64,000 nucleotides of DNA from Monosporascus cannonballus (lineage: Eukaryota > Ascomycota > Sordariomycetes > Xylariales). The position numbers and the translations under genes were made by a program. This document shows positions 50,901 to 62,822 of this stretch, piece by piece. The notes under the pieces were generated by a model. It had not been told where the DNA came from. It ran no database searches and was given only the letters and a program-made list of their open reading frames with translations. Each line of letters opens with the position of its first letter. Positions within the stretch are counted from its first letter, which is position 1. The stretch is taken from positions 186,001 to 250,000 of the forward strand of contig QJNS01000027.1 in the NCBI GenBank assembly GCA_004154925.1. The letters are read 5' to 3'.

Positions 50901-53639
50901 TCCTAACGATTCTAATATTTTTATATGTTTTTTTATTATTTTAAATATTATACGTAAACAGTTTTTAAGATGAACGATAATTAATTAGGATAATCAGTAA
51001 AGAAATTTGGTTTGGGTATCGGACTTATTACGGAATACAATTAATATGTTAAAAGGATCAAATATTTAGAAAAGTGATTATACATTAAATAAGAACATAT
51101 ATTAGTGAATAAAAAAATGAAATTAATATATTGACTTTATAAAATGATGTAATATTCAATAGAATAATTTATGTTTCAAAACTAAATATAACAAACTAAT
51201 TTCGTAATTTAATATAGTAATTATGTTATTGAAGATATAATTCGTATTTTAATAGATCGATATAATATCGTCATACTAAATCTTAATATTATTCTTATTT
51301 CCTATTATAATTTTATTTCTTTTAAAACTTTAAAATGGTTTTTATGTTTGTTTAATTAATAGTATAAAATAAAATAAAATTTTAATATGTTCTAATAAAC
51401 TTTTATTACGCTCTAATTAATAATATACTCATTCTATGTTTTATTTTTAGTTAAATAATTTATCAACGTCATTAAACAAGTTCTTTTATTTATTGTAATT
51501 ATAATATATACCGTATCATAAATACCATTCGATTTAATTTAATACAAATAATAAATATAAAAGTAATATTCACAGTACTTATTACATTTAGAGGAATCTT
51601 TTGTTAAAAATATATATAAATTTACACAAATATAGTTTTAGCCGTTTTCGAAATATGTTTATTAAATATTAGGTTTAAATAAATATTTTATTATATTTGT
51701 ACGTGTACATTAATTTGATAATATAACCATAAAAAATAGAATGTAACTAAATTTAAAAATAAACCGTTATTTCTTAAATAAAATAATGTAATTATCTTAA
51801 CAATTATTAAGATGTTATGTTTTTAAATATTTTATTGTTTATATATATAATAGTCGTATATTTGCGTTATTTTCATTAAAACTATATATTCGATACGCAT
51901 TGTTTTAATTATAAATATTTATTATATATAGGTTTTCTCAATATATTTTAAATAGGAGACTTGTTTTAAAAGAAGACTTTACGTAATTTATAATGTTTAG
52001 TGATTTGTATTCAATTATTCTCAAATTTAAACGTATTCCGTATAAAATAGTTTTAAAATATAATGATTCCGTTAAATAAATAAAAGAAATATTATGACAT
52101 TTAAAGTAAAAACTATTACTAAGGAAAGGTATCGTCGATAAAATATATTTATTATGAAATATTAATAATATACGTTTTAATAATATAAAGAATTTAATCG
52201 ATAATTGTTAATTAGTTTATTTTCTTAACTTGAAGATAAAATATGTATTTATTTATTTAATATAAAATAGTATTAAATAGAATATTGTGAATTCAATATT
52301 CTTTGCAATAGTTATAAAGTAGAAGATATATTGAATATAATATATGTGTTTTAACTGAAAATATCTATTACCAATAATCAAAACAATAATTAATAGATAA
52401 TTAATATGGTTTGTATGAACAAACGTGTAAAATTATCATTGTGTTTTTGAAAGCTTAAAAGAATTGAAAATTTTCGCATATCATATAATATAATAATATT
52501 CATTACATTAAATAGTTAATTCAAATATTTCTTTTCTATTAAATTAGTTTATTCAATTAGAGTAAAACAGTATTTTATTGCAAATAAAAATTACATTTTA
52601 TAATATCAAATTTATTTCGGCAAAGACTTAAAGAACATATTAAAATGATTGAATTAAAAAGAGAAATATCATAATTTATAATTCATTACCATAGTTGATT
52701 GAAAGAAATATATATATGATATTAATGACATTTTTTCGAAATTTGTTTGTAATAAAATACCCTATATATTTTTAATAAACATCTTATATTGGTTATATTT
52801 CTTTGTAAAATCAACCTTACGTTATTGGAATTTATCGTAAGAAATCTTTGAACATATTTAATTTATATTTATTAAGTTTGGCTTCATTAAAAATGTATAT
52901 TTGTAATTAAGAAAAATAATTAAAAATTCGATGATATTTTAATTATGGATCATACACTTATGAAAATTAAGTTTGCGATATTTAATAATGTTTTATTTAC
53001 CAGTAAGATGGTAAATATATTTTGTTAATTAAATATGTCAAAAAATGAAAATTCAGTTTTAAGTAACCTTTATTTAATTATCCGAAAGGTTTTTAATATC
53101 GGGTTCTTAAAAGATATGTAAATTCTGAATGACCGTAATACTATATTAACGGAAAGAATTAAAATGCTAAAAAGCATTATGGATAATCTAATTAGAAATT
53201 TTAAATAAAACGATCCGCCATCGCTTTTATCGTTCGCAGTTAAATAAAATAAACTTGTATTAAATACAAATGAATTTTTTACTTATATATTGTATTTCAA
53301 TATTAATAAAAATTTTTTAATCACGACTTTGGATGGATTAATGTTGAAATTATTTTCAATAGCATTATAATTAATCTGAAGTTCCTTTCACGTTATTAAT
53401 TTTTTTTGGGAAACCGAGTTATAGAAGAAATAGTTTACGATAAAATACGGGTATAAATTTTGACGATCTTAAGATACATAATTCTAAATTTTATTTATAT
53501 AATCTTCATTAATTATACTTTTTGTAAAGAGCTTTATTTCTAAAATTATGTAGAAATGTGACATTATTGACCATTATATATTACGTTTAATTTCACATAA
53601 ATTTATATATTCTGTTTTATATAACCTTTTCATTAATAT
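50901..53639. other. Very AT-rich decayed repeat sequence
   Basis: No readable domain, LTR end or ORF. It could hold the remaining 5' part of element G. Nothing else to report. Confidence 0.4.
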
Positions 53640-55650
53640 TTGACAAATCTTTTTAATTTGCTTTTTTTATATAATATTATAATTTATATAGTAATAATTC
53701 TTTTTACGTTTTCGGATATTAAAATTCTATTCCTTTTAAACGTTACCTTTACGTTTAAATTCTTTCAACAAGCTTTATTCAAATTGTATAATACTCTTAA
53801 ACGTTTCAAATTTATATGTAAATATATTTATTACGTTTTTATACACAATTTACGTATTTTCTATTTATATAACCCTGTATATTATACTCTTTATAAAGTA
53901 ATTATATAATAAATATTTGAAAATTTAACAGCTTGGTTTTTAAAGTTATAAATTTGTTTTCGTATCGCTTATCCGGTATTTAATTGGTGTAATCTTTTTC
54001 TTAAACTACAAAAACTCTAATTAATTAAAAAGCCGTAATGAATTTAATAATTTAATACTTTATAAAACCGATATGATCCGTTATAACGTAAATATAACTT
54101 TATTAATTACTTCGATTTAAAATATCTCGAACTATATTTTTAATATTTAATGTTTATACAAATAACGTATTTTTTCGTAAGAGAAATTCTTTTTTATAAT
54201 ACAAAGTCATTATAATGGTACCGAATTCATAGACCTTTAAAACTCTCAAACTTACCTTAATTCATACGTATTTGTATTAAAATTATAACGTATAATATTT
54301 TCATTGGTAAATTTCCGTTATATTAATATATTTTTATTATATATATTCAAAATTTCGAAAATATTATATCCAGTATATATTTTCCTTCAAAAACGTTTTA
54401 TGTTTTAAAATAATGACATATTTCTTAATTAATACGAAACTATCTTTAATAAAGCTATGCCGTTAATTTCGGATTCCTAAAAAAAACGTTACGATATTAA
54501 CGTCCGCCTAGCCAGGACCTAAGGTTATAAAAGTAATAACATATATTTTATTACGGAAAATGCATTTAGTTAACGTTTATAATTAATATTTTTTGTTATT
54601 AATAACCAGGCAATATTTAATGGTTTTTTTAGACGATAATCTGGGTATCGTCTTATTGTCGCAAAATTAATATCGTATTATTACGGAATGTACGTTTCGG
54701 TATACTTATGGCGTTACCCGTAAAACGGGGGTTATAAATTTGTATTAAAGCCTGCCGGACGGCAACCTATACGGGATAATCGATTTTACTTTTTTACAAT
54801 TAATGTTAAAGGCGTAACTATAACCAAAAGATAATACTAAAGTTTTTTTGCGCCCGTCGTACCGAATACGGTATAATAAGCTTTTCCGGCCGCTTTAAAA
54901 TAATACAAAATCGGAATAGCGCCTTATAAAGTTCCCGACGAAAACCATTAAGGTACGCGTACGTCTCGTCGCCGTCGTCGTCGAAAATCGGCTCGTCGTC
55001 GTTTTTACGGTTATTTTCGAAGTAAAAATCCACCTAATACAAAAGGTATCCAAATCCAGAGAATCGCCTTAAACGCTTTGCGCCGATTATACGTTAAAAA
55101 ATTAGCATAATAATAATATTCCTTAAACGCAACGTTATTAATATAACGCCTATAACTTATTAATTAATATGCCTTTTGGCGTTTAATGAAAAACATATAT
55201 ATTGCCGTTATAACTAATGTAAAACGGTAGCAAAAATAATGTATTTCTTTAATATCGGGATCATAATTAAAAAAGATATATTTAAAACATATTATACATA
55301 GTTATTTTTCAATAACGAGCATTACGTAAATAATATAAGGCTGAAAAAATATCGTTACGGTAAATAAAAAAATTACAAAACGGGAAATAAAAAAACATCG
55401 TAAAAATAACGAAAAAATAAGGTATAAAAATTTTAAAAAAAACGTAGTATTTATATCGCGAAAATGGTAAAGGCGGATATACGGCGAAATCCAATCGGGT
55501 TAACAACATCCCGTACGACGATATTATTATTTCCATATCGGAATTAACGTTATATACTTTTTATACGGCATATCGCCACCCGGTAATTAACGCGGCCCCA
55601 CTTCGGCTATACCGTACGTACGCTATACTAATATCACGAGATTTTGCGAC
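53640..55650. other. Unidentified RIP-affected repeat
   Basis: The texture differs from the gypsy copies and CG dinucleotides are more frequent, especially after about 54400. A minus-strand stretch at 54818-55033 encodes an acidic segment, DDEPIFDDDGDETYAYLNGF, followed by a basic one. Another at 55309-55536 is hydrophobic and aromatic. I do not recognise either and cannot tell a DNA transposon from a LINE or a decayed host gene. Confidence 0.35.
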
Positions 55651-55719
55651 AACTAGTACGTTACCAGCTGGCTAAGGTTCGAATCTGAGAAAAACATTTA
55701 TAATTTTCATTTTTTCTTT

Positions 55720-55909
55720 TATATAATTAGAGATAACTACCTCAGGAAAGGAAGGCTATTATTACGGCATTAGCAAAGCGGCCTATGTAAGCTGCCGTTT
55801 CGCTATATATATGCAAGCGTTGCGCGCTTGCTAAATAGCTCTTTTCTTTCTTCCTCGTACAATAACAGATTATCTCCCAGAAACCCAAGTGACGTATAGC
55901 GCCGTAACA
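55720..55909 (-). repeat. Probable solo LTR inserted in element H, left end uncertain
   Basis: The right end is sharp. On the minus strand TGTTACGGCGCTATACG starts at 55909 and directly abuts the protease region of H. The sequence is much less mutated than its neighbours. It contains inverted repeats (GCAAGCG..CGCTTGC near 55812-55832; AGCAAAGCGGC..GCCGTTTCGCT near 55782-55814) and a TATATATA box next to them, fitting an LTR promoter. I could not place the left end or a duplication. Confidence 0.45.
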
Positions 55910-56024
55910 TGTTTTTTTATTATATGCTGGATTAACTTTCCCATTTGATGGTTATATTATTAATAATAACAAAAGGGGTTTTCCTGCGGGCTTTGCTTTT
56001 TCTCGAGCCAGTTTTTTGCTTTGG

Positions 56025-56230
56025 TTAATTATTGCATATTTTCTGAGGCTGCAAATCGAAAATATTAATATCGTTATTTATCGTTTTTGTTATTTCCGGA
56101 AGGTTTTGGAAAGTCGAATCTTTTATAATATATACGAGGAATTTGTCCGTAAATATATTGTTTTTATTTTTCGTAATCGGGATAATCTTGTTGTCGACAA
56201 TATATAGCATATATTCGGCCGTGTCGATCG
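56025..56230 (-). pseudogene. Protease region of element H
   Basis: The minus-strand frame is open for 61 codons and reads YIVDNKIIPITKNKNNIFTDKFLVYIIKDSTFQNLPEITK. The same segment is recognisable in A (about 2580-2700), B, E and I, so it is a conserved part of the gag-protease region, just past the point where B and A read PLIDT. It is the least damaged protein segment of any gypsy copy in the window. Confidence 0.65.
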
Positions 56231-56238
56231 GGGGTTCC

Positions 56239-56626
56239 TGTTACAATCCAAGCCAGCTGGGCCTGCGAAAACGGTCCAGCCAAGATCACAAAGCTACGCT
56301 AGTTCAGAGTTACGTAATCGGTGCTTAGCGGATCTTAACTAAGTACGATTAAATAGCATTAAGCAACCGTTTAGCAAAACTTTGCTAAATAAAGATAAGC
56401 AATAATAAAAAAATTAGGATATATATATTTATTATTTTTATAGTTTAAATAATTTCAGCTTATAACATTTATTAATATTAATCGTTTATAATACGTTTTT
56501 ATATTTTTGGTATTAAGAAACGTAATACGATTATTATATTTATTATTTATATTTTTACGATACTTTTGTTAATATAAATCCGTTAACCTAAGGTTTAATA
56601 ATTAGTTAAACCGTTAAGCCGTTATA
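56239..56626 (+). repeat. 5' LTR of element I
   Basis: 388 bp, begins TGTTACAATCC. The head AAGCCAGCTGGGCCTGCG is as in element E. The body matches E and A. Confidence 0.9.
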
Positions 56627-59600
56627 CGTTATAAGTTTTTGTTTAATAATACCGTTACATTTTAAGCAATATTTAATGTTGTTAAAACATCGATTATCGC
56701 TTAGGAAACCCTTATTTAATAACTTTAAATTCGAATTCGGGAACTGGAGAAAAGAATCCAATAAATTAAGGTTACGTTATTTGCTTAAGCTTTTCTCGCC
56801 CGTTTAAAACCTAGCAAATTAAAGCCTTATAATAAAAAGGGCAATTTTTAAACTTTTTTAATTTAGATACGAATGTATTTTTATTTTTTAAACCTTAATA
56901 ACTTAACGGATTAAATCTCAATAATAAAAATATGCCTAACGAGAAATACGATTAATTAATTTAAACTTATTATAAGAAATTTTCTATAAGAAAAAAAATC
57001 GGATAAAAAGAACTTTATTAATAAAATTTTTTACATTATATTAATTTTGAAAATAAAATACGTAATAATTTCCGCAATCCGGATAAAAAACGATTTACTG
57101 CTTAATAACTTTTGTAATTCAGACCAAAACCATCCGCATCCAAATATGCCGGAACTTTTAAATATTTCGCGGTTAAGGTTAAATAAGGAAACGACAAGGC
57201 CGATACCTTTATTAATATGTTTTATAAAAAATTAAAAGACGATATGAAAAATAAAATTATTCGGATTAAATAATTAATTACCTTAAACTGGTATATTATA
57301 AAGGTAATTAAGATTAATAATTAATAATTTAAAAAACGATAAAAAAAGAAAAGGTAATATGCCTTAGGTTTGAGATATAATAAATTCAATTTAGGGAAAA
57401 AATGAGACGTACCCTTTATTTTTTACGGAACGGCATTAGGACTTATAGAACTTGGCATTATTTATTAATAAAATTAAAGCCAGATTAAATAATTTAATTA
57501 CGGCAAAATTGGACATAAGGTTTAAAAATACAAAAAGCCTAAAAAGTTACAATAAGATAATTAAATCGCTATACCGGAAAAATAATCCAGGAATAATTAA
57601 GGAAATAATAGCAAAATTATTAACATAATACAGGCCAAATATATATTAAGTTTATAACAAAAAGTTTAATATGGATTATTACTATAAAAGATCCGATAGA
57701 AAATACGAAAAATTAAAAGGTTTATTTAACAAATATCGTAAACATAATAAAAAACATTATAAAGATAATTACGCAAATATTAAAATTAAACAGAAAACTT
57801 TTATCCCGAAATCCCAGATCAACATAAAAAAATATATGTCATATATTACTAACGACAAAAATACCCCGATTACGAATAATAAAAATAATATATTTACGAA
57901 CGAATCATCCGTATGCATTATATGGGATTTAATTTTCCTAATCGTATCGGAAATGATAAAAACAATAAATAATAATATTACTAGTTTTATATTATAGACC
58001 TAAAAAATATATAATAACTGGCCGAAATAAGAAATTAGCCCGAAAGAAAATAATGTCCGTAAAAAGACCCTTTTTATTATTACAGAAAATATAAGTACTA
58101 AACGAGAAAAAGTTAATTTAACGTAGGGTAAAAAGATATTACTAGAAAATTATTACGGATTTTTATTTTTAATTACCTTTTAATGCCGATCTCTAGAAAA
58201 AAAGTTATTAAGGAAAAAATACGTTAATTTATAAGAGATTTCTGAAACAATAATTAAAATAATGCAAAATAAAATATAATGGTAAATATAAAGAAATAGT
58301 TGATTTAATAAGGAAAGAAATTGCAGCACAATTAAAAATAATTAATACGGCTTAAAAAACAATATGCCGGCAATAAAAATAAATATAATAACTTGATACG
58401 TTAAATGAGAAAATATAAATAAAGCTTTAGAGATTCGAATAAGAATTAAAAGGAAAAAGTTACTCATAAAAAAGACGCAAAATCACAAAACATAAAGAAA
58501 TTAAACGGAATTCTCGAAAAAATCTTTAAACGTAATAATAAAAAACGTTAATAACCTTATTACTTTAAATACATACCTCGAAACGTATTAATATGTTATA
58601 ATAATGAATTACGGAACTTTAAATTGGAATTATATTATTCCGGATATAATTAAGATGTTTAAATTATTATAAACATTTAAGTTAAAATCTTATATAATAA
58701 TAAATACTGAAAATTAGGAATTCGTTTACGATAACGGGAAAATTAGCCGCAAAATAAATTATTTTGAGATTTTTATTTAAGGATAATACCAAATAGTTAA
58801 TTTCGATACCGTTTTTTTTTTGAAAATTATGATATGATCTTAAAATTACTATAAATATGTTAATACGGAATTTTGATTAACGACGGAACAGGCCAAGTAA
58901 AATTCGTTGCATTTCCTATTAATAAATAGAAGAAAAAAGAATTAAAATCTTAATATTTGATTAATAATAATAATAAATATAAGCATAAGGTCATAATACA
59001 AACCTTATTATTTAAAGAAATAAAACATAAAAAAGAAAATAAGTATTAAAAGAATACGACATATCGTTATTATTATTAAAGCAAAATTAATATAATTAAT
59101 TAACGATTTGAAATAATAAGAATAATAATTTAAGAAATTAAAAAATTTAATTAATATGTTATTATAATATCATGAATATAAGCAGCTTTTTAGAAAAAAG
59201 CTCGATATAAAATTTTTAGAATATGGCGTTTAAAATTATAAAATAGTTTTTAAAAATGGATTTTCGACAAAGTTTTATTTTATTTATAATTATAACGGAA
59301 ATAAATTACGTATTTTCAAAAAATATCTGGAAAATCGGTTATAAAAAAATCGAAAATTACGATTTATGGTTAATTATCAATAATTAAACGATATTATTGT
59401 TAAGGATTAAATATTATTATCCTTAATTACGGAAGTAAAAAACCGATTTTACGGAATTAAATAATTAATAATATTCAATTTTAAAGATAAATATAATTTT
59501 TTTAAAATTAAGAAAGGATATAAATGGAAAATAATTCTTAGGACGAAATACGGAATATTTAAATATTTAGTTATATTAATATAGTTTATGAACGTTCCAG

Positions 59601-59662
59601 TAACATTTTAGCAAATAGTTAATTACATATTACGAAAATATCTCAATATTTTTATTATTTGC

Positions 59663-59674
59663 TATTGCGACGAT
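59663..59674 (+). pseudogene. RT catalytic box of element I (YCDD)
   Basis: Tyr-Cys-Asp-Asp in the frame IFIICYCDDIFIFS. It is the only RT box in the window that keeps both metal-binding Asp residues, although the surrounding frame has stops and a deletion. Confidence 0.7.
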
Positions 59675-60761
59675 ATTTTCATTTTTTCGGAGATAAAAGA
59701 AATATATATAAAATACGTTCATAAAGTTTTTTAAGCATTATAGGACTCAAGGTTATTTATTAATATAGAAAAAAAATAATTTTATATATAAAACGTAAAA
59801 TATTCAAGATATATTATTATTTTAAATTTTATTAGTATGGACTTGAAGAAAATTATTATAATGATAAAAGAATAAATGTTAATAACGGTTAAAAAATATA
59901 ATATTTTTTAAATTCGTTAATTATTATAAGAAGTTTATTCGAAATTTGAACAGGACAATTATACTTTTAATAAATTTTACCCCAAAAGATTTAAATAAAT
60001 ATTAAATACGGAAAAAATATTTTAGGATATTAAGGATATAATTATTAGCGAATTAATGTTAATTATATATGATTTAAATCGCTCAGTTAAATTTAAAACT
60101 AATGTTTCGAATTATGCGTTAAACGCAATAATTAAATAGCAAAATAATTAAGGCAAATTATACCTTATTGTATTTTTTTGTATAAATTAAAAAAAGCCGA
60201 GTTTAATTACAGTATTCCAGATAAAAAATGTATGGCCATTATTATAACATTTTAAAAGTTCCGGTATTTTTTAAAGAGAAATTTATATTAATTTAAGGTT
60301 TATATAAATGAATAAAATTTTACCTTAGTTTTTATAATTAAGCAACTTATAGGATAATAATTTTATTACGTAAAGCAATTGGCGCATTTCGATTTTATTA
60401 TTATTTACAAAAAAGGTTTAAAAAATAACAATGTAAATGCTTTGAGCAAACAACCAAATTTCGGAAAAAATTAGTTAAAGTTAGTTATATAATTTTTAAT
60501 ATTATTAGAAAAAGATATATAATATACGCCTTATATTTCAAACCGTTTTTTATTATTTCGTACTTTTAGCGTTTAAATAATATAAGGAATACCGCGTAAC
60601 TTTAAAACTAAAATTGTTAAAAATAAGAAGTAGATTTTGACGTCGCGCGATAGACAAAAGGACCTAACAACGGTTTTTAATAACGCGGGCCGATATTTTA
60701 AAAGGAAAAGGCTTACCAGAAAAAAGATCTTAAAGGCAAGATTTAAGGAAAAAGGAAATCG

Positions 60762-61149
60762 TATTAAAACCTAAGTTAATTGGGCTTATGAAAACGGTTT
60801 GGCTAAAATCATAAAATTACGTTAATTCAAGGTTACATAATTAATATTTAACGGATCTTAATTAAATACGACTGAATAATACTAAATAAATACTTAATAT
60901 GATTTTATTAAGCAAATATAAGCAGTAATGAAAAAATTAGAATATATACGTTTATTATTTTTATAATTTAAATAACTTTAGCTTATAACACTTATTAATA
61001 TTAATCGTTTAGAATACGCTTTTGCACCTTTGGTATTAAGAGATGTAATACGATTACTATATTTACTGCTCAGATTCCCACGATACTTCTGCTAACATAA
61101 ACGCGTCGACTTAAGATTTAATAGTTGTTTAAACCGCCAAGCCGTCACA
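60762..61149 (+). repeat. 3' LTR of element I
   Basis: 388 bp, begins TATTAAAACC and ends CCGTCACA. A purine-rich tract (AAGGAAAAAGGAAA, 60745-60758) immediately precedes it and is the likely polypurine tract. Confidence 0.9.
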
Positions 61150-61169
61150 GTTCCGTAACAGATTTTTCT

Positions 61170-62478
61170 GTCCAGTTTTAATATTTGCGTAATTATCCTT
61201 ATAATACTTCTTGTTATATTTGCAATTCTTATTAAGCTAGCTTCCTGGTTTTTCACATTTCTTATTAGATTTCTCGTTATAGGAAGCCTGATATATAGTT
61301 AGGCTGGATTATATTCATTATTTGCTTCCGTTTTTCTGAATTATTTGGATTATCCTTTTGGTATAGGTTTTTAATTATCCTAACGGGATTTCTTAGGTGC
61401 TTTATATTGCGCTACCTTATGTCTTATATTATTATAATTACAGCATTTAATATGGCTTTAATTTTTTTTATAAAAAACCTTTTATTATATAGGTCCTGGT
61501 TTCGTATCGTAAAAAGTATTGCCGTATCGAAAAACGCTGGTATTAACCGCATATCGGGGCTTATTATTATTATTTTAACATTTTTATTATGCTAGGCATA
61601 TTGCCGATCGTGGATTTTAATTGTTATCGTGATATAATCCAATATATAATTAGGCCGATTAAGCTTAAAATATTTTTCTTATATTTATTTTTTAAGCGGT
61701 TAAATAACTTAGCTATTAATATTTTTTAATTTTAAGTTAATTTAAAAATTCATTAAATTAACGTATTACCATACCTGGATATTAATCCTTTTTCTTATGA
61801 CTACTAGATTTATATTTCGCCTTTTAATTTTTTATTTATTATTTTAATACCTTTCGTTAATACTTAATTAAATTATTCGCAATCGTTATAAATTTGTATT
61901 ATTTCCATATTTCGTCTTTTATTTAACAAAATACCGTATTTTCTTAAAATGGATTCGAATTAAATAACCACATTTTCGGTAAGTTATCTGTTCGCAAATT
62001 TAATTCGTATAATAAAAGTAATAAATTTAATAAAAAGATATTCGAAATATATTCAGCAATACGTTAAATACAATTAAAACTGAATTAAGATTTTATCGAA
62101 AAAATTGAATTTAAAAGGTTTAAGAACCTTTTTTAATTCCTTAATAATATTTAAATAAATAACCTGGTTTGTTCGAAAAGATTTTTTAATTTCGGTAACT
62201 TTTTTGCTTTTTTTAAGCCTTGTATAAATAATTTAAAAAACGTCATAAAGTTATTTTTATTTTTTAAAACTGAATAATATATTCATTTATAGTATCCAGA
62301 GCTCGAAAAACCTTTTCGCAAAAAAGCCAAGGTTTTTTTTCTTTTTTTTTGAATTCCATTTTAATATCCAGATTATCAAAGACCTGGTAAATAGGTTATT
62401 CGGGTTACATATTAATAAATATAATATGGCCGATATTGCTCAAAGTTTAACGGTATTATTAAATAAAAATTTGTAACG
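61170..62478 (-). pseudogene. Gag and leader region of element H
   Basis: The minus strand matches the A and I gag region, including GGATAATTACGC near 61195 and a damaged CCHC knuckle at about 61400-61445. Next to the LTR it matches the leader (CGTTACAAATTTTTATTTAATA, the post-LTR sequence of the family). The plus-strand open frame at 61407-61595 is a shadow of this. Confidence 0.7.
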
Positions 62479-62822
62479 TATAATGGCTAAAAGATTTATT
62501 TAATTATTAAACCTTAATCGTATAAATTTATAATAACAAAAGATATAAAGATTTCAAATAATAAGTACAATCATATATTACATTCTTAATAATAAAAATT
62601 CCTTAAATAACAATATTTTATTAAAAAAATTATTTAAATTATAAAAATAATAAACATATATATACTAATCTGGTTTATTGGCTTATTAATAATAAGTTGG
62701 TAATCCGGTTTATTAATTTATTACTAATATTAGTAATTTATTACGTAACCTGCCTTACTACGTATTTATGGTTAGGTTATAGCAAACCGTTTTTAAAAAT
62801 CGTAATTCGTTGAGTTATAATA
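62479..62822 (-). repeat. 5' LTR of element H
   Basis: 344 bp. On the minus strand it begins TATTATAACTCAACGA and ends CCATTATA, matching the head and tail of the A/B/E LTRs with heavy decay. The middle resembles the E and B subfamilies. Confidence 0.7.

Larger units (their letters stand above)
56234..61154 (+). mobile_element. Element I: integrase-deleted Ty3/gypsy element nested in H
   Basis: The element is 56239-61149 (4911 bp) with two 388-bp LTRs (56239-56626, 60762-61149) and a perfect 5-bp duplication gttcc (56234-56238, 61150-61154). It carries gag, protease, RT and RNase H and then jumps at about 60515 to the sequence just before the 3' LTR. This removes about 1.8 kb corresponding to 40262-42040 of element E, which holds integrase and chromodomain. 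A smaller gap of about 60 bp lies in RT near 59350. The RT box at 59663-59674 reads YCDD, with both catalytic Asp intact. Confidence 0.9.
55910..62822 (-). mobile_element. Element H: minus-strand Ty3/gypsy element interrupted by element I
   Basis: Two segments (55910-56238 and 61150-62822) are collinear on the minus strand: protease (56025-56210), then the gag knuckle (near 61430), gag and the 5' LTR (62479-62822). Element I lies between them. The protease frame reads MLYIVDNKIIPITKN with few lesions. The knuckle reads C-C-N-Y-N-N-I-R-H-K-V-A-Q-Y. RT and integrase are not seen left of 55910, where another insertion abuts, so H is split again or truncated. Confidence 0.75.

Noticed and set aside
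55660..55705. GGTTCGAATCTGAG resembling a tRNA T arm
   Set aside because: No matching acceptor or D arm at the right distance on either strand, so a chance B-box-like match.
57671..57997. Plus-strand 108-codon open frame
   Set aside because: It is the gag-protease region of element I; length reflects chance absence of stops, not a functional gene.
62690..62750. Repeated TTTATTGGCTTATTAATAATAAG-like phrases suggesting a CRISPR or tandem array
   Set aside because: Only two or three imperfect AT-rich repeats, located inside the decayed LTR of element H; no regular spacers.
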